Below, piece by piece: positions 26,201 to 38,200 of a stretch of DNA of 64,000 nucleotides. The stretch covers positions 13,337,877 through 13,401,876 of the forward strand of contig ML680053.1 of NCBI GenBank assembly GCA_007922225.1, in the 5' to 3' direction. Numbering within the stretch: position 1 is the stretch's first letter; the number at the start of each line of letters is the position of its first letter. The stretch comes from Emydura subglobosa (lineage: Eukaryota; Chordata; Testudines; Chelidae). The translations under genes were made by a program, and so were the position numbers. The notes under the pieces are model-generated. The model did no database searches, was not told where the DNA came from, and saw only the letters and a list, made by a program, of their open reading frames with translations.

Positions 26201-29200
26201 GTTGGTGTTGATCTGTAATTCAGAGAGCAAGGAATGGATATTGATGCTGTAGGATTTTCTTAGCTGTCTGTACACATCTCTCAGCCTCTCCATTTGTGTG
26301 CGGATAATGTGGGCAGCTAGTAATATGTTCAAAATCATATTAGGCTCAGAATGACTTAAATTATGCTGAGTGAATTATGGTCCATTGTCCATCATTAGTT
26401 GTTCTGGAATACCAAAGTGAGCAAAAGTGCACTTCAGTTTCTCAATAACACTGCGACATGTTATGTCTTTCAAGTACATTATTTCTATATACCTGGAAAA
26501 ATAGTCCATGATGACCAGGTAATGATGTCCAATGAGTACACATAAATCTGCAGCTAGTCTCTAACAAAGTCTGTTTGGTAGAGTTGTTGTTATTAAAGGT
26601 TATTTGTGTTGTGTTGGTCCGTTAGTTCTGCAATGTTCACATGCAGATACTTTATTCTTTATGTCCTTGCTGATGCCAGGCCACCAAACTGACTAGTTGG
26701 AGCATTCATGACATTTAATTAATATTTGATGTCCTTCATGGATGAAGATTAGGATTGCTCCTCTCATTTCATTTGGAATTACAATGCAATTTCCTTTAAC
26801 CATTTGAATCCATTTGACTTGCTTAATTGTCCATGCATGGCAAAGTAGTCTATTGTCACTTCCTTAGTGCCCTTTAGACACTTCAGGCAGCTGCCCCTCA
26901 TGTAACGTAGAACTTCCAGAAGTTGTATGTCTTTTGAGGGTGCTTTTTGAAGCTGGAGTAGTTTCCTTTCTGACACTGGTCTGTATGTCTGCACAGCATC
27001 CATGTACGTCTTTACGTTACCTTCGAGCTCATGGGTAGTTGAGTGCAATGCTGGGCTCCATGACAGAGTGTCTGCCACTACCAGATATTTCCCAGAAACA
27101 CAGTTAGCAATTGAGTAAAATAGCATTACCTTAGTAATAGCTGTTGGCATATCAGCAATGCTTCATCCAGATCTTTTCCGTTGATCTGTTATGAGTGGTT
27201 ACAAGTGGCTTATGGTCTGTTATCTGTGTAAACGATCCGCTCCACACAGATATCTGTAAAAGTTCTCACATGTCTAAAGGCATCAATCTGTGCACATCTT
27301 TTTTCTGCTTCTGTAAGTGTGTGAGAGCTAAATTCAGCTGGTTTCCACTCAGAGTCATGTTGTTGCAACTGCACATCACCTAGGCTATAGCTCCTTGTAT
27401 CTGCACTGTCTATTGTAGGTTTGTTCACATTGTAGTACTGGAGAACTGGAGCTGTCGAGATAATTTCTTTTGTCCTTTTTAAGGCAATTTCTTGACTTGT
27501 CCTCCATAGCCAAGATGTGTTGGATTTTAACAGTTTGTTCAGTGCGTTTTTTACTGTAGAAAGGTCTTGTAGGTACCAACCAAGGTAATTTACCATCCCC
27601 AGTATATGTCTCAGTTCTGGTGGATTAGTTGGTGCATTCAATTCTCAAATTGCTTGTACTGTCTCAGGGGTAGGACTGATTCCATCTTTGTTTGTTGTCT
27701 GTCCCAAAAACTTGATTTGGGGTAGGCAAAAAATGCATTTTTCCTTGTTTAACTTCAGTTCAGACTGACTTTTTAAACATAGAACTTCACTGAAGGTTTT
27801 GTTGTGTTTTTCCATTGAAGATCCATGTAACAGAATATCGTCTATGAAAACTATAATTCCATTAGTGTTTGTTAACAGTCCTGCCATCTTTCTTTGGAAA
27901 GGTTTTTTTCTGTTAATCCAATAACCAGCCTGTCTCTGATATTTTCATGAGTCACGTTTGGCATTCTCAAAATCACAGTTTTAAGCCAGCGTATGTAGAG
28001 CTCTTATAAAACATTCAACATTTTCCTCTGGTTCTTGAATTCTCTGGTGAAAAAATGCTCTTTCATATACCATATTTCTTTGAGCTATAAAATATGCATG
28101 AAACATAGCCAGAACCCTTTAATAATCATCTTTGTGACTGACTTCTGTAAAGTCAAAGAAATTAAAGATATGCTCTTATAGCTTCCTAAAAGCATAAATT
28201 AAAGACCTGTATATCTCCAGTTTTTTGTGGAGTTTGTTTGCAATTTGAACTCTTGCAAAATGTTGCTTCCAGGTTGTTCATTCTGAAGTTTATTCAAAAC
28301 TAAAGTTTTCTGGGGCATTGAAGAGTGGCATTTCGATGAGAACGAGCAACCTTTGTTGCTTTATTCCTTCTTTCTGTGACCTGGCTGCTATTTTCCCTCT
28401 CTTTCTGTTCTTAGTTTACTCCAGACACCATGTCATATACTTCGGTAGCAGATATGGACTGATAACCGAGCTTGCTTATACTCACCAGATGTGCTCATCA
28501 TAAGATCCTTTAATGCTCTGCCAGGTATAGCTAAGGTTAGCTTAAATATGGTATTTTTCACACATTGCCACCTAGTGGATCAACAGTATAGTACAGTTTA
28601 GCGTTCTATTACAATAACAGGCCTGGTCTACACAGGCGACTGAGGTCGACATAACATCACTTACTTCGATTTCTGAAAGCCAGCGTCTACACTGGCACGG
28701 CAGTTTCGTCGACTTAACGTGTGGCAAAAGTCGACGTAATAAAACCACCTCCGCAAGTGGCGTAGCGCCTAATTTGATTTTATTGGTTCGATATTGCGTC
28801 AGTGTAGACAGAGTGTAACGTAATTCGACGTTTATGGCCTCCGGGAGATATCCCACAATGCCCCGTTGTGACCGCTCTGGACATTCGCGCTCTGCTGTTA
28901 CGTGGTCATGCTCACTGGAAATGGCCCCTCCCCTCATGCCCCGAGAAAATTTCAATTTTCATTTCCTGTTCAGCCAGCGTGGAGAGAGCTTGTAGCTGAA
29001 CTTCTCATGGCTACTGCAAGGTCCAAACGTGCTCCAGCATGGAATCGACCAGAGGTCTTAGATCTCATCAGTCTTTGGGGTGAGGAGTCCGTTATGGCTC
29101 AGCTCAAAGCCAGCAAAAGAAAATTGGACATTTATGGGAAGATATCCCAGGGCATGCTGGAGAAGAGGCACAACAGGGATGTGCAGCAGTGCCTCATGAA

Positions 29201-32200
29201 GATCAAGGAGCTACGGCAGGCATATCAAAAAGCCAGGGAAACTAACAGCTGTTCTGGCTCCTTGCCCAAAAATGCCACTTCTATGAGGAGCTGCATGTCA
29301 TTCTCGGTGGGGACCCTACCTCAGTGCCGCCACACAGCATCGATACCTCCACTCCACCACACTCCAGGGACAATGATGAGGACTCTGTGGACGAGGAGGA
29401 GGATGAGGAGAGCAAGGTGCAAGAGAGAGGGGTGTCTCTTCTCCCAGACAGTCAGGACCTATTCCAGACCCCAGAGCAGTCCAGCAGCATGCAGGACAGC
29501 CCTAATGATCTCGGGTAAGGCACATCTGGTGAGTTTTTTCTTCTTCTTAGCAGTTATGTTCTTTTTTAAAGGGGTGGGGGAGGAAAGGGGATTTCAGGGT
29601 TTTAGCGGAGTGTCTTCCGGCTACTTCTGGAACAGATTATTTATGTGCAGAGATATGCCCCAAGAATCATCAGTTGATCTCTCAAGGAAACTTTTGTGTA
29701 GGTAATCTGTTATCCTTTGCACAAGGTTTCAGGGGAGGGCAGCCTTGTTCCTTCCTCCCTGATAGGATACTTTGCCATGCCGCGCTGCAGTCAAGAGAGC
29801 TGGCATCATGGCGGAACACAGCATAGCAGCATAAGAGCCAGGCTGGTACCCTGCTGTGTGTGGCAAATCTTCCCTGTCCTTGTGCGTTACCCTCAGGAGA
29901 CTGATGTTGCTCATGGTCACCTAGGGAAGATGGCGCATGTTTAAAATTCCCGAGCTATACAGCAGATACCCTTTACTTCTCTATTCCCCATTGTATTGTC
30001 CTACTAAAGTCACTTTAATTATTTTGCTTTGGTTTCTGATGAGACTATTAACCCCCCCCACGCTGTCTCCAGATCCTCTGTGGCCACCTCATGACAAAAC
30101 AGTCACCTTAATTAAACCGTGGCGCCTGTGTCATACAGGGCATTTGAAATGAGCTTTTTTAATCCTCTCTATAGCAGAGTAAATTGCCCCTGGCTTTCCA
30201 TCTCTGTAACGGCACAGCGAGCCGACCCTTCTGGGATGTTAGGAATGGAATGAGGGTCTGGGTTTGCCTTGTGCAATGAAAGGAGAGTATTTTATACATT
30301 GTTGCATTTGCTTCAGTTTTCTGTGTCCGCTAACAATGGCAACGTTGTGCATTTCTTTTCGTTCTGTAGACACCTGGGCCTTGGCCCAGCCTGCTCGAAC
30401 TGCTGCGGAAAGACTATTGCAGATTAGGAAGAGGGAAAAAAACAAGAGACGACATGTTTGGCGAGCTCATGAATGCCTCCATGGCAGCAGAGACAGAGCT
30501 CTGAGAATGGCGGCTGACCTTGTCCCAGAACATGGACATGGACAGGGAGAGTTGAAGAGCGATGCAGGAGTATGATTGCAGTACCATGCAGGAATTGTGA
30601 ATTGTGCGTGACCAGGCTGACATGCTCCGGCAGTTTGTGGAGCTTGTGGACAGAGTCCCACTGCAGCCGCTCCATAATGCTCCTCAGTCTATGGCTTTGC
30701 CACCCTCCCCTTACCCCAGCCCCAAGCGGTTTCGGAGGAGAATGGCCAGGCTGCAGCATGTAGTGCACTCCACCCCAGTGAAGGGGAACAGAAAGCAGCG
30801 GCAGCCCCGATAACAGGCCTACAAGCAACCATGCTACCCTTTGAGACTGTGAATGAACACAAGACCCCCGCCCCCACCGACTTGAATGTTCATAAATAAA
30901 AGTTTGCATCATTTCAACACGTTTCTTTATTAAATCATAGCTTGTTTGGGAGGGATTTGGAGCGTACTGATAGCCGTGGTAGGGGGGATGTTAAGCAAAG
31001 GCACATAACATACAAGAACAGAAATCAGTACTGCATCTCATTGCAGAACCTGGTTTTCAATGCTTCTCTAATGCAAAGCGCTCCGCGGTTAGCTCTCAGC
31101 GTATTGCTGGTATCTGGCTGCTCATTCTTGGCGGCCAGTCTTTCTGCCTCTACAGTCCAACCCTGGGGAACCTTTCCCCCTTCGCTTCACATACATTATG
31201 AAGAACACGGCACGCATATATCACTGAGGGGATGTTCTTTTCACTCATGTCCAGCCTAGTGAGGAGACTTCTCCATCTGGCCTTTAAACGCCCAAATGCA
31301 CATTCAACAACCATTCTGCAAGTGCTTAATTTGTTATTAAAATGCTCCTTGTTGCTGTCTAGATGCCCAATATATGGCTTCATTAGCCACGGGAGCAAGG
31401 GATAAGCAGGATCCCCCAGGATTATTATTGGAATTTCCACAACCCTGATGTGAATTTTTTGGCCTTGGAAGAAAGTGCTCACCTGCATGCTAGAGAACAG
31501 CTCCGAGTTCCGAAATACATGCGCTTCATGCTCCTTTCCAGACTTCCCCACATAGATATCTGTAAAATGACTCCTGTGATCCACAAGGGCCTGCAGGAAA
31601 AGTACCCGTTGCGGTTTATGTACTCGGTCAAGAGGTGGGTAGGCGGTTAGATAGGGATGTGCGTCCCATCAATGGCCTCCCGGCAGTTTGGGAACCCCAT
31701 CACGACAAACCCGTCCACTATGTCCTGCACATTTCCCAAAGTCATTAGCCTTCGTAGCAGAAGTCTATTGATGGCCCTGCGCACTTGAATCACGGCAGCT
31801 CCAACTGTAGATTTACCGACTCTGAAGTGATTCCCAATCGAACGATAACAGTCAGGGATTGCCAGCTTCCACAGAGCGATGACCACTCTCTTCTCCACCG
31901 TCATGGCTTGTCTCAAGCGAGTATTCACGCACTTCAGGGACGGGGCCAGCTCTGAGCAAACTTCAAGGAAAGTGGCCTTTTGCATATGAAAGTTTTGCAG
32001 CCATTGGTCATCATCCCACAGCTGCATAATGATGCGGTCCCACCAATCTGTGCTTGTTTCCCGGGACCAGAACCGGCTCTCCACAGACTGCAGATAATGC
32101 GTTACGGTCTGCAGCAATTGGGAATTGTTCTGCTCGATGGCTTGTAACAGGGCAGCGTCGGTGGCATTGCTGTTGCCTGTGCTTTGGGTTCTTGCTCTTC

Positions 32201-35200
32201 TTTGAAAATACTCAATGATAAGCCGCGATATATTTGTGATGCTCGCAATAATAGTGCAGAGTTGAGCTGGCTCCATGTCTCCACAGCAATGGTGACTGCT
32301 CCATAAACAAATGGTGCGAAAATTCCTGTTTGTTTGGGGGAAGAAAGGAGGAGGAAGGAGCATTGCATCATGGGATGATGCATCTCGTCCCAACAGCCAC
32401 CACAGCTAATTGCACTGTGGGATAGCTACCCACAGTGCACTGCTTTGACTGCCGACACAATCGTGGTGAGTTTGGACACCCGAGCCTGGCACAAGGAGCG
32501 TGGTGTGGACATGATCCAGTGACTTCTAAAAATCGGTGAGTGAAAATCGACTTTAAGTAAGTCAACTTCACTCTGCAGTGTAGACATACCCTGAGAAGCA
32601 TGTTAATGTGTAGATATATGAGCCTGTTTCTTTAAAAACTGGAACAGGAAAGCAAGCAAGAAGAGGCCTGGAGAAATCTCTGTGAAGACTCTATATGGCT
32701 GTAATATCAGTAAGGAAGGGCATTTGGTCTGGTAGCTGGGGTTTTAAGCAAGGAACTTTCAGAAAAAATATCATCAGGTTAGTTTAATAAGCTGGGGAAC
32801 CCATCCAAACCAATTACTGATGTTTTAAATACAGATGCTGGGGCTGATTATTCACTGCCTTAGACCTTGGGTAGCTGTTCACACCTGTGCAAAATGAGTA
32901 TGTTCTTGCCTGGTACTTTCTTATACCCACTTTGCACTCATTTTACACAGATCTAAATGATTACACCAGATGTAAATAGTGGAGGATCAGGCCCTGTATC
33001 TTCATTTATCTATACGGAAGAAAAAGCATCTTGGTAATTTCTAAACCAAAAATAGTTAATTGAAAAAAATAAATCACCTAGATCATAATGAACTTGTAGC
33101 CTGGGGATAAAATGAAGGTTATACATATGTGATGTTGCTTGTTAATAACGGAGAGAAAAGTGTGTAGTAGACTTTGTGGTATTCACATGATTCATGTCTC
33201 TGAAATCCTTTTATGTTGATGTATTTTACAAATGTGAAGAAATAAAAGGTCCAGATTTTGCATTGACTTCCTCCTCAATACAGGTCCCTTGTGCTTGAAT
33301 GGAGGCATTAAGTAGGAGAAGAATTTGGTCTCTGGTCTTCTTCCTGTGTGCAGGAACTGCCTTCAGTTTAACTAGACCAGTGTGAAGTTTTGAAGGTCAC
33401 AGCAATCAGATCTGGTATTTATTTGTGTCAAGTACTGTACTTGGCTTGAAAAAATCACTTGAGGTTTGTAAAGCTCAGTTTTCAGAGGGTCCTAAAGGAT
33501 AAGAATTGAAGCAAAAAAGTTGTATAATAAAGTACAAATAATTACACTACTTCAAACCCCAGTGGAACAATTTTCACTTAAAAGAAAGCAGAGATGGTAC
33601 AAAATTTACCTCAACTAGAAATCCATTTCATACCAAAGATGTACTGCCCCAAATGGCATTGTGATCAAGATCAGCATTATAGCAGAAAGGCAGAAAATCC
33701 CACATGCTTAACAATCTTGGTGCTGCTACAAAGTCATCAAATTATGACTAAAAAGATGGCTATGGCAGTAATCTTTTATTTGAACCTTTAGAGCTCAAGT
33801 CCAACAATGGAAATAACCTATATATAGGAAGTGACAAGTCAGACAGTTCAGCATAAAAATTCCAAAGATCACATAACAAAAAAGACAAATAGATTTAACA
33901 ACATCTGGTTTGCCAAGCAGATAATGTGAAATGCTGATTGGTACATACATCACCAACATGAATCCAAAGGCAAAATTAACTATACAGAAACTTCTATACC
34001 TACTGAGTCAAATTCCTCTGAGGTATAAATCAGTGGAATTATGCTAAGAATAATAAATTTGGTCTATGCTGCAGATGAGATGTAAAAGAAGCAAACCACC
34101 TTTACTGCACATTTCAGTGTTTTACTCTTCTGTATGAGTATTAAAATCTAGCTCCATCCCCAGATATTTAAACTCTGTTGTTCAAGTTAAGTTCAATTTC
34201 AGAATGTAATCTTAGAAGAATCCCATTAGGAGTTTAATTTTTTATACAGATTCAACATGTGAGAACACTGATACACCCATTTAAAATCAATCTAAGTGAA
34301 TATAATGCTCATCAGATATGAAAAATGTACAGTCCTAGAGTCTGATTCTTCTCTCACTCGCACTGGTTTTGCACTGATTTCAGTGGAGTTATTTCTGATT
34401 GACACTGGTGCAACTCATAGATTCAAACCATTCATTAGACTGGATTCTGGCTGGTGAGCTAGATGTGAAGATTTTGCATCTCTAGGAAGAGTTTAATCAA
34501 GCCCTTGGAAATTGAAGTCCTCTGTTTCAAGCATTCTTACCCTTTTTTATGTGGGACTAACTGGCAGGTTTTTCTTTGTGGTGGCAAAAGATTGTGATAT
34601 TGGAGAGTGCTGCTGGAGTTGGTTGGTAGGACCTGGATAGGGATGCATTGGTGATGGGGGTTCGCTGTAGGGCTGGCTTTGAGGCTGTTAGATGTGCTGT
34701 TGTCTGGGAGTGGGAGTTGATGCTGGATTGGGGAGCCGTGATCAGGGTCGGGGCAGCGGATGCTGGCTGCTGGGGGTGTTTCTCTTCCTTCCCTCTACAC
34801 CCAACCACCTACCCATCATCTCATTGTTCTTCTCTGGGTCAATGCTGCTTCCAGAGACATCATACTATTTAAACTGGTTCTATAGACTCCGGGAACGTTG
34901 AGCTCCGTGTCGATGGAGATCAGGGATGGGAAGGGAGACCTCCACTGAGCCCAGTCATCAATCAGCGCCACAGCCTGAGCAATCCTGAAATTTTATACCT
35001 GGGTGGAGTCTGAATGAAGTCACTGGGGCTCCACAAAGATACGGGGCCAGCCCACACAGCTCAGACTGCAAGGCAAGGGGAGCAGACCTTTGGGCCTGAT
35101 TCAGAAAAACACATGTTTGAGCAGGGCCTACATAATGGCACTAAAGGTTGCATTGTATTTCCTGGTATTTGCCCTTCTTTATAGCAAAAGATCCATGAGC

Positions 35201-38200
35201 TCAGATTCTGCTCTCAGTTCCAACAGCTGACTTTAGTGGAGTTACTCCAGCCTCATGATAGTGTACATGAGAGCTGTCTGAGGTCACGTCAATACAGCCA
35301 TTAAAAAGAAAACGAAGCTGCTCTTCTTTGTTTCCACGTTCACAGATAGATTTCCGCTCGCCATGTTAAATATTAAAATAGAATATGTGCCCTGTTCAGC
35401 ACCATAGGGATATACAAATGTGAAACAACTAAATAGCAATGAAAATGAAACTCAGCAAAAAATGTGTGACAATATCTTCATCAGTTGTCAAGTTGTATGC
35501 AGCAGATTGCAATGCCATGTGGTCAGAGAAATGCTGTGGGGTAGCCTGCCTTATAAAAGACAATCCACAAAAGTCTTATTTTATCAGACTATTTGCCATC
35601 AAGGTGAGAAACCATCTCTGTCTAACTTTTTACTTCATAAGATCTGTTCTTCATTTTGTATTAAATATGGCTTAATTTATGTGAAGTTTCTTTAAATTGT
35701 TTGCATGAATTTCATAAAAGGAAGTTATACTATAAATAATGCAAAAATTGTGTGTATTAGACTTTAGTAAGGCTGCTTTTGACAAAGTCCCACATGACAT
35801 TCTCATAAGCAAACAAGGAAAATATGGTCTACATGAAATTACTATGACGTGGTGCATAACTGATTAAAAGATTGTACTCAGAGGATAGTTATCAACGATT
35901 TGCTGTCAGACTGGGAGGACATATCAAGTGGCATCCTGCAGGAGTCTATCTTAGGTCTGGTACTATTCAATATTTTCATTAACAGCTTGGATGAAGGAGT
36001 GCCAAGTATTATTATAAAATTTGCAGATGACACGAAGCTCGGCGGGATTGCAAGCACTATAGAGGACAGGATTAGAATTCAAAATTACCTTGATAAATTG
36101 CAGAATGGACCTGAAATCAACAAGATGAAATTCAGTAAAGACAAATGCAAAGTACTTCACTTACAAATGAAAAATCAAATGCCCAGTTACCAAATGGGGA
36201 ATAACTGGCTAGATGATAGTACTTACTGCAGAAAAGAATCTTTGTTAGAGTGGATCACAAATTGAATGTGAGTCATCAGTGTGGTGCTACTGTGAAAAAG
36301 ACAAATGTCATTCTGGGATGTATTTAACAGGAGCATTGTATGTAAAAGAGGGGCTGTGATTGTTCTATTCTATTCAGCACTGGTGAGGCCTCAGCTGGAG
36401 TTTTGGACACCACACTTAATGAAAGATGTAGTCAAACTGCAGAGGTCCAAAGGTGCAACAAAAATGGTAAAATATGACCTATGAAGAGAGGTGAAAGAAT
36501 CTGGCATGTCTCTTCTAGAGAGGAGAGGGCTGGGTAGGGGGAGGCATGACAAGTCTTCAGATATGTAAAAAGGTTATCATAAAGTGGACAGTGATCAGTC
36601 ATTCTCTCTGTCCAAGAAATAATCCACTTAGTTTGAAGCAAGGGAGACTTAGATAAGATATTAGGAAAAATGTTCTAACTATAAGGATAGTTAAACACTG
36701 AAATAGGTTTCCTAGTGAGATGTGGAATACTTATCCTTTGGAGGTTTTAAGACCAGGTTAGACAAACATCTGTCAGGGATGGTCTGGTTATAGTTATTCC
36801 TGCCTCAGCAGAAGGGGATGTGCTAGAAGACTTCTTGAGGTCCCTTCCAGCCCTACAGTTCTATGATTCTTTAAAATCTCAGTTTCTAATATTTAGACTG
36901 TTGCTTTTAAACTATAATTTAGCTACAGTGGCCCCAATCCTGCAAACAGTAATTTGTGTGCTTAAATTTAAGCATGGGTATAGTTTTACTGCAGTCCAGG
37001 GGACTGCCTGTTTGAATCAAGGTAAACACAAAGGTGCTCACAGGATTGGGGCCATAGACTTAAAGCTCTCTGAGGCAGGGACTGTGGTGTGTGAAGAGCA
37101 AAAGACAATAATTTGTGGTTTACTTTGCCTAGGACTGTGGGGTCCTGATCTGTATTTGGAACCCCTTGCACTTTCCAATACAAGTAAAAAAAACCCAATA
37201 AATGTAATTAAGGGTCTGTAGAAAAGCCCAACATTGTGCTCTTACTTCCATCCTTGCCATACTGTGAAAATGAGTGTTGTGTTGGCGTTAATGAAATCCA
37301 GAATTGGGGTTTATATTATTCCTATGGTAAGGTGTGGTTGTGTTTACTTTGGAGTAGCGAATTAAAGAACAACCAAAGTAATACAGAGAAGAAACAGTTA
37401 GTAAGATGCTGCTTCTCCTTGGACATTTTCTCAGCATCTCATGGGTAGCTTTTACTGCTTCTTTTTTTCTTACAGAACACTTCGATTTTTAAGAAACACC
37501 CATCCTACTATTTTTAGTTTAGTGCTAATGGACTGGCTGTGCCTTTGAGATTTTAAAGCTTCTTGTCTTGTGAAGCATGCTGGGGTGATTTTTATCCTGG
37601 ACTCTAAAGAGACAGGTCTTCCAGCAGTTTCCAGGGAGTCTCACCACCTTGTCCCAGAACACTTTTGCCATTTATATTTTCTTTTGACAATTCTGATCAC
37701 ACCAAGAGCAAGACACACAGTGTCAATCTACAATGTCTTATTTTAGATTATGGAAAAATAACAAGAACAAAAATAAAGTCTTCATGAGAGAACATCTGTC
37801 TCCCACATAGCAGGCGTTAGTGACTCTGAGAATAAGTGATAGCAGTTGCTGCATACTGTTTTTAGAAACGCGAAGGTGCAGTGCATAGAAAATAAAATCA
37901 TAAGGCCAAAAATTTCAAAAGTGGCTAGTGATTTGGGGTGACATATTTGAGGCACCTTAATGAAGTTGACCAGCCACTCTCTGATAAACAGGCCCATTAA
38001 AGGTGTGTCAAGTTGGGCACTTAAAAAAAGAAGGCACCCAAAATCAGTCCCCACTTTTGAATAACTTGGCCATTGGAGTTTGTTACACACCCCAGAGTCT
38101 TGTATTTCTCTAAACAGGAAGATGGGTGAGTGATCTGATGTAAAGCCAACACCATTGTCTCTTCATGACCTAGGAGTCAGTGAATGCACATGACTAAGTG

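Larger units (their letters stand above)
25411..28613 (-). mobile_element. Ty3/gypsy LTR retrotransposon, internally deleted
   Basis: A 3.2-kb element on the minus strand with both LTRs (25411-25597 and 28431-28613). Identical 5-bp target duplications ATAAC lie at 25406-25410 and 28614-28618. A purine-rich PPT lies beside the 3' LTR and a TGG-starting PBS beside the 5' LTR. Internal order 5' to 3': gag remnant, part of RT, RNase H, zinc-binding and core integrase. Protease and the N-terminal part of RT are missing, and stops occur throughout. The LTRs match at roughly four of five positions by eye, so the insertion is old. Confidence 0.85.
28619..32591. mobile_element. PIF/Harbinger DNA transposon, full length (copy 1)
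   Basis: A 4-kb element. The left end GGCCTGGTCTACAC and the right end GTGTAGACATACCC are inverted and imperfect. Inside are the two convergent genes typical of this superfamily: a Myb/SANT-like DNA-binding protein on the plus strand and a DDE transposase on the minus strand. Their poly(A) signals overlap at 30895-30931. Both genes are broken. No 3-bp target duplication could be recognised. The first 1 kb and about 32270-32590 are CG-rich and non-coding. Large parts match the inverted copy starting at 54977. Confidence 0.85.

Noticed and set aside
30424..30912. 162-codon minus-strand open frame
   Set aside because: Antisense of the copy-1 Myb-like exon 2; no independent motif.
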